NCBI GenBank assembly: GCA_040877415.1
Contig: JBBDNV010000059.1
Location: 1-32,167 of the forward strand
DNA length: 32,167 nucleotides
Direction of reading: 5' to 3'
DNA from: JBBDNV01 sp040877415
GTDB lineage: Bacteria > Planctomycetota > Planctomycetia > Pirellulales > PALSA-1355
Shown: positions 15,761 through 24,204 of the stretch, piece by piece
How positions within the stretch are numbered: the stretch's first letter is position 1
How the letters are laid out: each line of letters opens with the position of its first letter
Made by a program: the position numbers and the translations under genes
Notes under the pieces: generated by a model
Told to the model about the DNA's origin: nothing
The model's input: the letters and a program-made list of their open reading frames with translations, nothing else
The model's database searches: none

Positions 15761-16258
15761 ATGCGCATTGAGTATCGGATGGAATTACGCTCGACGCCGT
15801 GGCAACTGTGGCCGTTTCTCGACGAGGCCGAGAAGCAAAAGCTTTGGCTCACCACGCTGGTGGACATCGTGCCCACCAGCCCGATTCTGCGCTCCGCGGG
15901 CTCGACGTTTGATCTGCGCGTGCGCGAAGGCCGGCGCATCTCACAGTACGAAGGCCGCATCAACGCCTACGATCCGCCGCGCCACTTGGGCGTATCGTTC
16001 TGGGGCGGATACTTTCGGCCGGGCGTCGTGATGCACGTCGACTATCGCATTGCCGACTTGAAGAACCGCTGCCGCTTGGAATACTACTCCGAAATCGATC
16101 TCGAAAAACTGCGCGGGCCGAGCAAGCTGGCCATCCCCATCGCCCGCGTGTTCACGTTTTTTCAGCTCCGCTACTTCATGCGCAATCTCAAGCGCCTGGC
16201 CGAAGCGGCCTCCCGCAGCGAATCGCCCGGCCCCGTGACGGCAACCCCGTCGAAGTAG
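15761..16258 (+). CDS. SRPBCC (START-like) superfamily protein
   Basis: The 165-residue product resembles the SRPBCC/polyketide cyclase-like ligand-binding fold. It begins MRIEYRMELRSTPWQLWPFL, with later strands STFDLRVREGRRISQYEGRI and HLGVSFWGGYFRPGVVMHVD and a long C-terminal helix (about 125-150). These are small intracellular hydrophobic-pocket proteins with varied roles, so no specific function is assigned. A good terminator begins 20 nt after its stop, separating it from acsA. Confidence 0.7.
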   Translation: MRIEYRMELRSTPWQLWPFLDEAEKQKLWLTTLVDIVPTSPILRSAGSTFDLRVREGRRISQYEGRINAYDPPRHLGVSFWGGYFRPGVVMHVDYRIADLKNRCRLEYYSEIDLEKLRGPSKLAIPIARVFTFFQLRYFMRNLKRLAEAASRSESPGPVTATPSK

Positions 16259-16277
16259 AGCGTCGCCTTGGCATTGG

Positions 16278-16303
16278 GCCGCTGGCGCTAGCGGCTCGTT
16301 TTT
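16278..16303 (+). terminator. Intrinsic terminator after the SRPBCC gene
   Basis: GCCGCT-GGCGCT-AGCGGC (16278-16295) forms a near-palindromic stem and is followed by TCG and TTTTT (16299-16303). It lies between the SRPBCC stop and the acsA promoter. Confidence 0.7.
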
Positions 16304-16304
16304 G

Positions 16305-16334
16305 TTGACACTGCCCAAAATCGGCCGGTAGAAT
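16305..16334 (+). promoter_or_regulatory. Sigma-70-type promoter of acsA
   Basis: A consensus -35 TTGACA (16305-16310) and -10 TAGAAT (16329-16334) are separated by 18 nt. Transcription would start near 16341, giving a 5' leader of about 50 nt before the acsA ATG. Confidence 0.75.
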
Positions 16335-16393
16335 CCGGGCTTTCCGGGAACGCAAGCGACGCGAATTCTCCCCAAGCGAAAGCGAGTGCGACG

Positions 16394-18349
<1,956 letters not shown>

Positions 18350-18417
18350 CCCGGTCGGGTCCGGAGTCCGCGGCTATGTAATGCCCAAAGCCGCCTTCAG
18401 GCAGGCCCGTTGCACGT

Positions 18418-18681
18418 TCATCGGGCCGTCGCCGGACCGTCGGGCTCGTTGTACACGTCGAGGGCGGGATCGTCCCAGACCGAGCGCAGGGCTCGATCCT
18501 GCGCGGCATAGGTTTCGCGTATGTCGAACGGTTCCGGTTCGAGGAGCGATCTGACCTGGTTGAATTGGTCATCGCTGACGAGATAGAAGATCGCCTGGGT
18601 CGACGGATCCACCACTTGGACGGGTTGTCCACCCTGTTGATTTAGCGCGGTCCGCTGCTCGTCGGTGAGTTTAGGAGCCAT
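18418..18681 (-). CDS. Small antitoxin-like protein without adjacent toxin
   Basis: The 87-residue product begins MAPKLTDEQRTALNQQGGQP, then VQVVDPSTQAIFYLVSDDQF, and contains PFDIRETYAAQDRAL and WDDPALDVYNEP. I recall this layout from small planctomycete proteins encoded just upstream of PemK/MazF-type toxins, which suggests an antitoxin. That link is from memory and would need a search. No toxin frame follows: only 68 nt separate its stop from the convergent acsA end. It has an extended -10 promoter only 8 nt before the ATG, implying a leaderless transcript. It may be an orphan antitoxin or a remnant; the family assignment is tentative, the gene itself likely real. Confidence 0.6.
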   Translation of the reverse strand: MAPKLTDEQRTALNQQGGQPVQVVDPSTQAIFYLVSDDQFNQVRSLLEPEPFDIRETYAAQDRALRSVWDDPALDVYNEPDGPATAR

Positions 18682-18688
18682 ACGGCAA

Positions 18689-18697
18689 ATTATACCA
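18689..18697 (-). promoter_or_regulatory. Extended -10 promoter for the antitoxin-like gene
   Basis: On the minus strand the sequence reads TGGTATAAT, an extended -10 (TGnTATAAT), ending 7 nt before the ATG at 18681. No -35 is needed for such a promoter and none is visible. The expected start site falls at or next to the ATG, with no ribosome-binding site. Confidence 0.55.
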
Positions 18698-18759
18698 TGC
18701 GTCGGCGTTCAGCCCCCATCCTTGCCGGCGGGACCTGTCGCGCCCGAAACAAAAGAAAC

Positions 18760-18794
18760 AAAAAAGGGGTCCGGAGTCGCGAACTCCCGACCCC
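18760..18794 (-). terminator. Intrinsic terminator of cysK
   Basis: Read on the minus strand, a 12-bp stem (arms 18783-18794 and 18766-18777, one mismatch) with a 5-nt loop is followed by TTTTTTGTTTC. It begins 22 nt after the cysK stop and is a textbook terminator. Confidence 0.85.
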
Positions 18795-18815
18795 CAGCGG
18801 TCAGCAACTCAAATT

Positions 18816-19784
18816 TCACTCCGGAAACAGCTTCGTCGACAAGTACCGCTCGCCCAGGTCGGGCAGCACGCAGACGATCAGCTTGCCGGCGTTCTCCGGT
18901 TTCTTGGCCAGGTGCAAGGCGGCCCAGGCCGCGGCGCCGCTGCTGATGCCGCACATGATGCCTTCCGTGTGGGCCAGCGTCCGAGCGGTTTCCATGGCAT
19001 CCTCATCGCCCACGGTGACAACGTCGTCGATAATCTCGACGTTCAGCACGTCGGGAATGAAGCCGGCCCCGATCCCCTGGATCACGTGCTTGCCGGGCTT
19101 GAGGTCCTGGCGGGCCCTGCGCTGGGTGATCACGGGACTGTTGGTCGGCTCGACGGCGATGATCCTGACGCCCGGCTTACGGTCTTTGATCACTTCGCCC
19201 ACGCCGGTAATCGTGCCGCCCGTGCCGACCCCCGAGACGAAGATGTCGATCTTGCCGTCGGTGTCGCGCCACACCTCCTCGGCCGTCGTCTTACGGTGGA
19301 TTTCCGGATTGGCCGGGTTCTTGAACTGCTGCGGCATGAACCAGTTCTTGTTGGCGGCCAACAGTTCGTCGGCTTTGCGCAGCGCCCCGGGCATGCCGTC
19401 GGCGGCGGGCGTCAGAATCACCTCCACGCCGAAGGCCTTGAGCAATCTGCGTCGTTCCAGGCTCATGCTCTCGGGCATGGTGACTTTCAACTCGTATCCG
19501 CGGGCCGCGCAGACGAAGGCCAGGGCGATGCCCGTGTTCCCGCTGGTGGGCTCGATGATGACCGTGTCGCGTTTGATTTTGCCGTCTCGTTCGGCGGCGT
19601 CGATCATGGCTCGGCCGATACGGTCCTTGACGCTCCAGAGCGGATTGAAGCTTTCGAGCTTGGCCACAACCGTCGCCCCGCAGCCCTGCGCGATGCGGCG
19701 CAGCCGCACCAGCGGGGTGTTGCCGATACAACGGGTTATGTCATCGCGAATTCCACGAATTCCCTTCTCAACAGTCGTGGCCAT
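18816..19784 (-). CDS. cysK: Cysteine synthase (O-acetylserine sulfhydrylase)
   Basis: CysK makes cysteine from O-acetylserine and sulfide using pyridoxal phosphate. The 322-residue product has the expected motifs: CIGNTPLVRL, SVKDRIG with the PLP lysine (Lys53), EPTSGNTGIALAFV for substrate binding, FVSGVGTGGTITGVGEVI for phosphate binding and IMCGISSGAAAWAAL. The start at 19784 is chosen over an in-frame ATG 18 codons upstream because AGAGGA lies 6 nt before it and MATTVEKGIRGIRDDITRCI aligns with homologues. The gene has its own promoter and terminator, so it is a single-gene unit. Cystathionine beta-synthase-like activity is a less likely alternative. Confidence 0.95.
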   Translation of the reverse strand: MATTVEKGIRGIRDDITRCIGNTPLVRLRRIAQGCGATVVAKLESFNPLWSVKDRIGRAMIDAAERDGKIKRDTVIIEPTSGNTGIALAFVCAARGYELKVTMPESMSLERRRLLKAFGVEVILTPAADGMPGALRKADELLAANKNWFMPQQFKNPANPEIHRKTTAEEVWRDTDGKIDIFVSGVGTGGTITGVGEVIKDRKPGVRIIAVEPTNSPVITQRRARQDLKPGKHVIQGIGAGFIPDVLNVEIIDDVVTVGDEDAMETARTLAHTEGIMCGISSGAAAWAALHLAKKPENAGKLIVCVLPDLGERYLSTKLFPE

Positions 19785-19858
19785 GGCTGGTCCTCTCGAA
19801 AAATACGGCTGACGGTGAGCCGGTGGCATATTTCGCACAACTCGAAGACAGGAGGCCG

Positions 19859-19888
19859 ATTATAGCCCTTTGCCGAAAACGGGGTCAA
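19859..19888 (-). promoter_or_regulatory. Sigma-70-type promoter of cysK
   Basis: On the minus strand TTGACC (19888-19883) and TATAAT (19864-19859) are separated by 18 nt. The start site would be near 19852, giving a leader of about 68 nt before the cysK ATG. Confidence 0.7.
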
Positions 19889-19982
19889 CGCCGCAAATGC
19901 CGGACGCGTCGTGTGAGTGTCACGGGCGTCTCGCCGGTCGAATCCAATCGAGCTCGGGCAGGATGCACCCGAAGACCCGCGA

Positions 19983-20714
19983 CTACGCCTTTCGCTGGGC
20001 GAACATCCAGGGGATGACGCCCTCGGGATCGGTATAAGCCGGCGTCCAACTGTCGTGGCCGACGCCCGCCAGTTCGGTGTACTTGGGATGGCCGCCGGAG
20101 TTGCGAATGGCGTCGATCATACGCCGCGATTTGGCAGCGGGCACCACGTCGTCGTCCGCGCCGTGCCAGGCCCAAACCGGCACGCCGGCAAGCCGGTCGG
20201 CGTACAGTTCATCACCGCCGCCGCAGATCGGCGCAACCGCGGCCCAACGCTCGGCCAGTCGCGTGCCCAAATCCCAACCGCCGTAGCCGCCCATCGACAA
20301 GCCGGTCAGGTAGAGCCGCCCTGGGTCGATCGGAAACTCGCGGATCGCTTCGTCCAGAATGTTGATCACCACCTGCATCTGCGGGCCCGGTGGTTGTCTG
20401 GGCGCCGAGCGATCGAAGGCGCGCGGCGTTTCGACCCACACCTTATCGGGCCGGCACTGGGGCGCGATCAGGAAGCAACGGAACCGCGCGCGGCGGTCCG
20501 GCTCGGACATCCAGGTGGGGAGGAATCTTAGTTGGGCGCCGTTGTCGAGCCCGCGCTGGTCCCTTCCGTGCAGGAACAGCACCAGCGGAAATCTTTGGCC
20601 CGGTTGGATCCGTTCGGGTTTGAGCAGTCGATAGCCGAACGATTCGTTGCGGTACTCGCCGCCCGTGTAGACAGTGCTGCGCGCTTCGAACAGTTCGCTG
20701 GGCTGGTCCGGCAT
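19983..20714 (-). CDS. Alpha/beta-hydrolase, carboxylesterase/PHB-depolymerase-like
   Basis: The 243-residue product is an alpha/beta-hydrolase. FGYRLLKPERIQPGQRFPLV is followed by LFLHGRDQRG (oxyanion region), the nucleophile elbow GLSMGG (Ser140), an acid in HGADDDVVP (around Asp188) and the general base His220 in GVGHDSW. This fits small serine esterases of the predicted-peptidase or PHB-depolymerase-like group. No signal peptide is evident. ATG 20714 is used; an in-frame TTG at 20738 would add MLLLFPHG. It follows no clear ribosome-binding site, so the start is uncertain. Its natural ester is unknown. It lies downstream of the inverted repeat copy 3 and 198 nt from cysK. Confidence 0.8.
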   Translation of the reverse strand: MPDQPSELFEARSTVYTGGEYRNESFGYRLLKPERIQPGQRFPLVLFLHGRDQRGLDNGAQLRFLPTWMSEPDRRARFRCFLIAPQCRPDKVWVETPRAFDRSAPRQPPGPQMQVVINILDEAIREFPIDPGRLYLTGLSMGGYGGWDLGTRLAERWAAVAPICGGGDELYADRLAGVPVWAWHGADDDVVPAAKSRRMIDAIRNSGGHPKYTELAGVGHDSWTPAYTDPEGVIPWMFAQRKA

Positions 20715-20778
20715 ACCGTGTGGAAAAAGCAAAAGCAATTCGCCCGCCCTTTTTCGTCCGTTGGGCCGGCTAGCAGTG

Positions 20779-20864
20779 GTTGAAAAACTGGGACAGGCAC
20801 CTCGCGACCGCCGTTTTTCGCGGGTCTCGCCGCGACGTGCTCGGAGCCAGTCCCATTTTTCAAC
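20779..20864 (-). repeat. 86-bp inverted-repeat element (copy 3, inverted)
   Basis: The element reads GTTGAAAAACTGGGACAGGC at its left end and GCCAGTCCCATTTTTCAAC at its right, and is the reverse complement of copy 2 with two differences in 86. It is flanked by GGCTAG on both sides (20769-20774 and 20869-20874). It lies in the 360-nt gap between the esterase and the zinc-ribbon gene, which are divergent. Confidence 0.85.
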
Positions 20865-20948
20865 GGCTGGCTAGGGTACGATTGGATTCTAACGTCGACC
20901 TTCCAAGCTACTTGCCTGTCGCCAAAGCGGCAAGCGTGTGTCGTACGA

Positions 20949-20985
20949 AGGATTTCCGCCGCCGCCCCCCCGCCGCGGAAGTCCT
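20949..20985. other. Hairpin in the leader of the zinc-ribbon gene
   Basis: AGGATTTCCGC (20949-20959) and GCGGAAGTCCT (20975-20985) pair at 10 of 11 positions across a C-rich 15-nt loop. It has no T-tract. The remaining gap up to 21074 holds a good ribosome-binding site (CGGAGG at 21065-21070) but no clear promoter. Confidence 0.5.
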
Positions 20986-21074
20986 CACAACGGCGCTAAA
21001 CAGTCCTGTATCTCGTAGACAGGCCCTGGAATCCGGTGCTAAACTTGTTATGACCCCTATATGCCGGAGGCCCT

Positions 21075-23435
21075 ATGTCGACTACGTCCTGCCCCCGCTG
21101 CTCCGCTCAAGTGACTTTGCCGGTGGGCGTTAGCAACAGCGCCACCGTTCGCTGTCCGCTGTGCCATGCCCAATACGCCCTCGCCGACGCGCTGGTGAAC
21201 ATGCCGCCGCTGTTGGAGGTTGTCGACGACGCCAGCGAGACGGTGCCCTCGCAATGGTTTGACGATCTGCCGGCTGACCATGCCCCGCGCGCGACAGCCG
21301 CCGACCTGACAACAGCCGAGCCCCTGGACTTTCTGCAGCCGCCCGAGAGTGATGCGGGCGGCGTTCTGCCGGCGGGAGAAGAGAGCGCCCCCGACCAGCT
21401 CGAATTCACGGCCGAAGAGGCCGACGATGACCAGCCAATGCAAGCAGCCGACCAAGGCGACCAGCGCGATGTCGATTTCGGCGAGCCCGCGACGGCCCGG
21501 GCCGCATCCGACGACGCACGCACCCGCCCGAGCGCGAATGAAGAGGAAATGACGCTGGACTTTGGCGGCTCGGTCGACGGGTCCGAGGCCGAGACGCTGG
21601 CGTTCAACGAGGCGCCAGCGAACGATGTCGACGATGCGGTGACGTTTGAACTCGACGCGCCACGAGCGACGGCCGACCCAGACGCTGAGACGATCGATTT
21701 CGAGGAGTCGGAGCCGGGCGAGGCCGGCGATGTAGTGAAGTTCGACCTCGACGCGCCGCAAGACGCCGCGACGATCGCGGCCCAAGGCGGCGACCACATC
21801 CAATTCGACGCCCCGCAAGTGACGGCCCCCGCGGGCCAGCCGGGCTTACGGGAATTTGGGGACTTGCGGTTCGAAGCCTCGGGCGAGGCGGAGGATATCC
21901 CCCTCGACCTGCCCGACGAAACAAGCGCGGTGCCCGTGGCCGCCGATGAGGGTGATGAGGAGGAGTCATCCGCCGGCACGAAGAAGGGAAAAAAGAAAAA
22001 GGGCAAGGCTGCCAGGTCCACTAACGGCAAACCCAAGGGGTCGCTCGTCGGCAGCCTGGTCAAGGTTGCTCTGCCCGTCGTCATCGCCGCGCCGTTCGCG
22101 TTGTACCTGGCCCTTTGGATGGGTTACGACGTCGCCGGATTGAGCGGGATTCTGCCCGGATTTATGCTCCCGGCGGGAATCAAAAAAGCGACCAGGTTGG
22201 CTCAGAATCCAAGCCCGGCATCGGTAGAGCACACCGCGGCTCGGCCGGCGATGCCAAGCGTAGAACCTTCGGCGGCGAGCGAAACGCCGGCCGACGAACC
22301 ACCGGCCATTGCGCCGGCTGACGAATCCCGGACGGCGCCCCTAGACGCCACCGACTCAGCTCAGCCCGATGCGGCCGAACCAGCCCTGCCTGCCGATAAT
22401 CCGTTTGCACCGGCAGCCTCGCCCGCGGAGATGCCCGAAAACGGCACCGACGCCGCGGCCAACGAAAACCCAAGGGCGCAGCCCGAATCGCCCGCGGCGC
22501 CGCCGGCAAAGGACGAGTCAAATCCGTTCGCCTCCGACGACGCGCCAGAAACGGCGCCCGAGAAGGGCGCGGATGCCGCCGTCGACGACAACCGGATCAA
22601 TCGGCCCGCATCGCCCGATTTGCCGCCGGTCGAACCCAAGCCCGATTCGCCCCCTGAGCCGGCCACCAAACCCGAAACGCCCGAGGGCGCTGCCAATCCG
22701 CCGGGCGCGCCGAAAGGCGATGACAAGCCGGCGCCGGCCGCCGATGCCAAACCGGCCGAGGATCAACCCCCTGAGCTGCCCACGCCAGGCGCATCCGAGC
22801 CGTTGCCCGCGCCCGGCGAGCCCGCTCAGCCCGTTGAAGCCTTGGGTCCTCGCAATGCCCAAAAGGTGGCTCCGGCCCAGGTCATGGAAGCCCTGCAGGC
22901 CACCCACACGGCCGGTCAACAATTGGCGGCCGCCGAAGGCACGGGCGACGAGACTCAACTCAGCAAGGCCCGCGCGAACTTCTACGTCACCTTGTTCAAC
23001 ATGGCCAACGCGATCACGCTGGGACAACTAGGGCCGGGCGCCGCGCAACTCGATCCACAATTGCGGGCCCTGGAGCCGATGATCCGGCAGCAGTTAACCG
23101 CCGATCCCAAGCGGTTTGAGTCGCTCAAGACTTATGGCGCCCGCTGGTTCGCCTATCCCAAGCGGCCGACCAATGGGGTCGTGCTGGCCGGCACGGTGGA
23201 AAGCGTAGACCAGGCCGGAAAGCTCTATCACGCCAGGATCAAACCGAATCAAAACGCCGAAGTGGTCGTGACCGTCGTCAGCGACAAGGATCCGCAGTTG
23301 GCCGCGGGCGACGAAGTGCTCACGCTGGGCAGCATCGTTGAGCAGCCGGCCGATCAACTGGCCGGCTACGAAGGGAGCGAGCCGGCGGTCGTCTGGAGCG
23401 GCATGACGCTAAAGGTTTCGCCGGCAGGCAAGTAA
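21075..23435 (+). CDS. Large zinc-ribbon membrane protein with acidic repeats (unknown function)
   Basis: The 786-residue product begins with an MJ0042-type zinc ribbon: Cys6, Cys9, Cys27 and Cys30 (CPRC, then RCPLC). Residues about 80-270 are strongly acidic and carry about ten short repeats of a hydrophobic-x-Phe core (LDF, LEF, VDF, LDF, LAF, VTF, IDF, VKF, IQF, LRF) followed by acidic residues. A Lys-rich patch (KKGKKKKGKAARS) precedes one transmembrane helix at about 331-352. A Pro/Ala/Glu-rich disordered linker runs to about 590. The C-terminal ~190 residues are ordered (QVMEALQATHTAGQQLAAAE, GVVLAGTVESVDQAGKLYHA) and may form a beta-barrel domain. CGGAGG lies 4 nt before the ATG. The N-terminal half is probably cytoplasmic. 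The function is not recognised. Confidence 0.9.
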   Translation: MSTTSCPRCSAQVTLPVGVSNSATVRCPLCHAQYALADALVNMPPLLEVVDDASETVPSQWFDDLPADHAPRATAADLTTAEPLDFLQPPESDAGGVLPAGEESAPDQLEFTAEEADDDQPMQAADQGDQRDVDFGEPATARAASDDARTRPSANEEEMTLDFGGSVDGSEAETLAFNEAPANDVDDAVTFELDAPRATADPDAETIDFEESEPGEAGDVVKFDLDAPQDAATIAAQGGDHIQFDAPQVTAPAGQPGLREFGDLRFEASGEAEDIPLDLPDETSAVPVAADEGDEEESSAGTKKGKKKKGKAARSTNGKPKGSLVGSLVKVALPVVIAAPFALYLALWMGYDVAGLSGILPGFMLPAGIKKATRLAQNPSPASVEHTAARPAMPSVEPSAASETPADEPPAIAPADESRTAPLDATDSAQPDAAEPALPADNPFAPAASPAEMPENGTDAAANENPRAQPESPAAPPAKDESNPFASDDAPETAPEKGADAAVDDNRINRPASPDLPPVEPKPDSPPEPATKPETPEGAANPPGAPKGDDKPAPAADAKPAEDQPPELPTPGASEPLPAPGEPAQPVEALGPRNAQKVAPAQVMEALQATHTAGQQLAAAEGTGDETQLSKARANFYVTLFNMANAITLGQLGPGAAQLDPQLRALEPMIRQQLTADPKRFESLKTYGARWFAYPKRPTNGVVLAGTVESVDQAGKLYHARIKPNQNAEVVVTVVSDKDPQLAAGDEVLTLGSIVEQPADQLAGYEGSEPAVVWSGMTLKVSPAGK

Positions 23436-23607
23436 CCCGCGTTGCAAAAACCGAGCCTCCAACCGACCCAACTTGCACTCCACCACCGGACGGAGCCGCT
23501 CGTGGGGCAACTCTCGTCGGGAAACCTTGCCCGGCGATGACACGCCCCTTGTTCAGCATCAAATCCGCCCGATTTCTCCGGGCGGACGGAAAAAAATTGC
23601 GATCCGA

Positions 23608-23636
23608 TTGCATGCGCTGTAAAAAGCGTCTAGAAT
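23608..23636 (+). promoter_or_regulatory. Sigma-70-type promoter of the feo operon
   Basis: TTGCAT (23608-23613) and TAGAAT (23631-23636) are separated by exactly 17 nt. The start site would be near 23643, directly before the Fur-box-like palindrome. Confidence 0.65.
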
Positions 23637-23645
23637 CTCAATTGC

Positions 23646-23660
23646 TGAGAATGAGTCTCA
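23646..23660. promoter_or_regulatory. Fur-box-like operator
   Basis: TGAGAATGAGTCTCA matches the 7-1-7 Fur consensus TGATAATGATTATCA at 12 of 15 positions and has palindromic TGAGA/TCTCA ends. It lies just downstream of the feo -10 and 15 nt before the first feoA ATG, a position where iron-loaded Fur would block transcription. The regulator gene is not in the window. Confidence 0.65.
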
Positions 23661-23675
23661 ATAAAAACAACGCGG

Positions 23676-23921
23676 ATGAAGACCGTGCAATACCTCATTC
23701 CCTTAAGCTTGTTGGCAGCGGGCGAGTGTGCCCATGTCGACCGCGTGACCGGGCGACCCGACGACGTGCACCGGATGGAAGAACTTGGTCTGCGCGGCGG
23801 CGCGGCGATCGAGATGGTCACAAGCGGCAGCCCCTGCATCATTCGCCTGGCGGGCCAGAAGTTGTGTTTTCGCGCCGACGAGCTGTTGAGCGTGCTGGTG
23901 CGATGCGGAGCGCCGAGTTGA
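23676..23921 (+). CDS. feoA: FeoA domain protein (first copy)
   Basis: This is an 81-residue SH3-like FeoA protein, part of the ferrous iron uptake system where FeoA assists FeoB at the cytoplasmic side. It contains MEELGLRGGAAIEMVTSGSP and CIIRLAGQKLCFRADELLSV, the FeoA signature of a Leu-Gly-Leu turn followed by a small beta-barrel. Its stop overlaps the start of a second feoA by 19 nt, so translation is probably coupled. It is the first gene after a promoter and Fur-like box. Confidence 0.88.
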   Translation: MKTVQYLIPLSLLAAGECAHVDRVTGRPDDVHRMEELGLRGGAAIEMVTSGSPCIIRLAGQKLCFRADELLSVLVRCGAPS

Positions 23922-24145
23922 ACGCTTTGGACCAGTTGCCCATCGGCGCGCGCGCCCGCGTCCGCTCGGTCGCCGGCGACGACGAACTGAGCTTGCGGCT
24001 GTTGGAAATGGGGCTCACGCCGGGGGTCGAGATCGCCGTCGTGGGCACGGCACCCTTGGGCGACCCGTTGGAGCTTGAGCTGCGCGGCTATCGCCTCAGC
24101 GTCCGGCGCAGCGAAGCGGCGCGCGTCGAAATCGAGCAACTCTGA
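23903..24145 (+). CDS. feoA: FeoA domain protein (second copy)
   Basis: This is an 80-residue FeoA-like protein with MRSAELNALDQLPIGARARV, LRLLEMGLTPGVEIAVVG and a PLELELRGYRLSVRRSEAAR segment, a clearer FeoA pattern than the upstream copy. The ATG at 23903 overlaps the end of the first feoA by 19 nt; the frame is open upstream, but the ATG gives the normal family length. feoB starts 59 nt downstream. The two copies are divergent in sequence, so they may have distinct contacts with FeoB. Confidence 0.88.
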   Translation: MRSAELNALDQLPIGARARVRSVAGDDELSLRLLEMGLTPGVEIAVVGTAPLGDPLELELRGYRLSVRRSEAARVEIEQL

Positions 24146-24204
24146 ATCAGCGAGCGGTTATTTCCACGGCCGGCAGTCGGCTCTTTCGCTAACTCTCTCG
24201 CCCC

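Noticed and set aside
20528..20863. A minus-strand frame running from repeat copy 3 into the esterase gene.
   Set aside because: It is read mostly through the repeat and then out of frame with the esterase; a similar frame in copy 2 shows it only reflects the repeat.
23537..23902. Upstream extension of the second feoA to 23537.
   Set aside because: It would be out-of-frame sequence over the promoter, Fur-like box and the first feoA; the family length fits the ATG at 23903.
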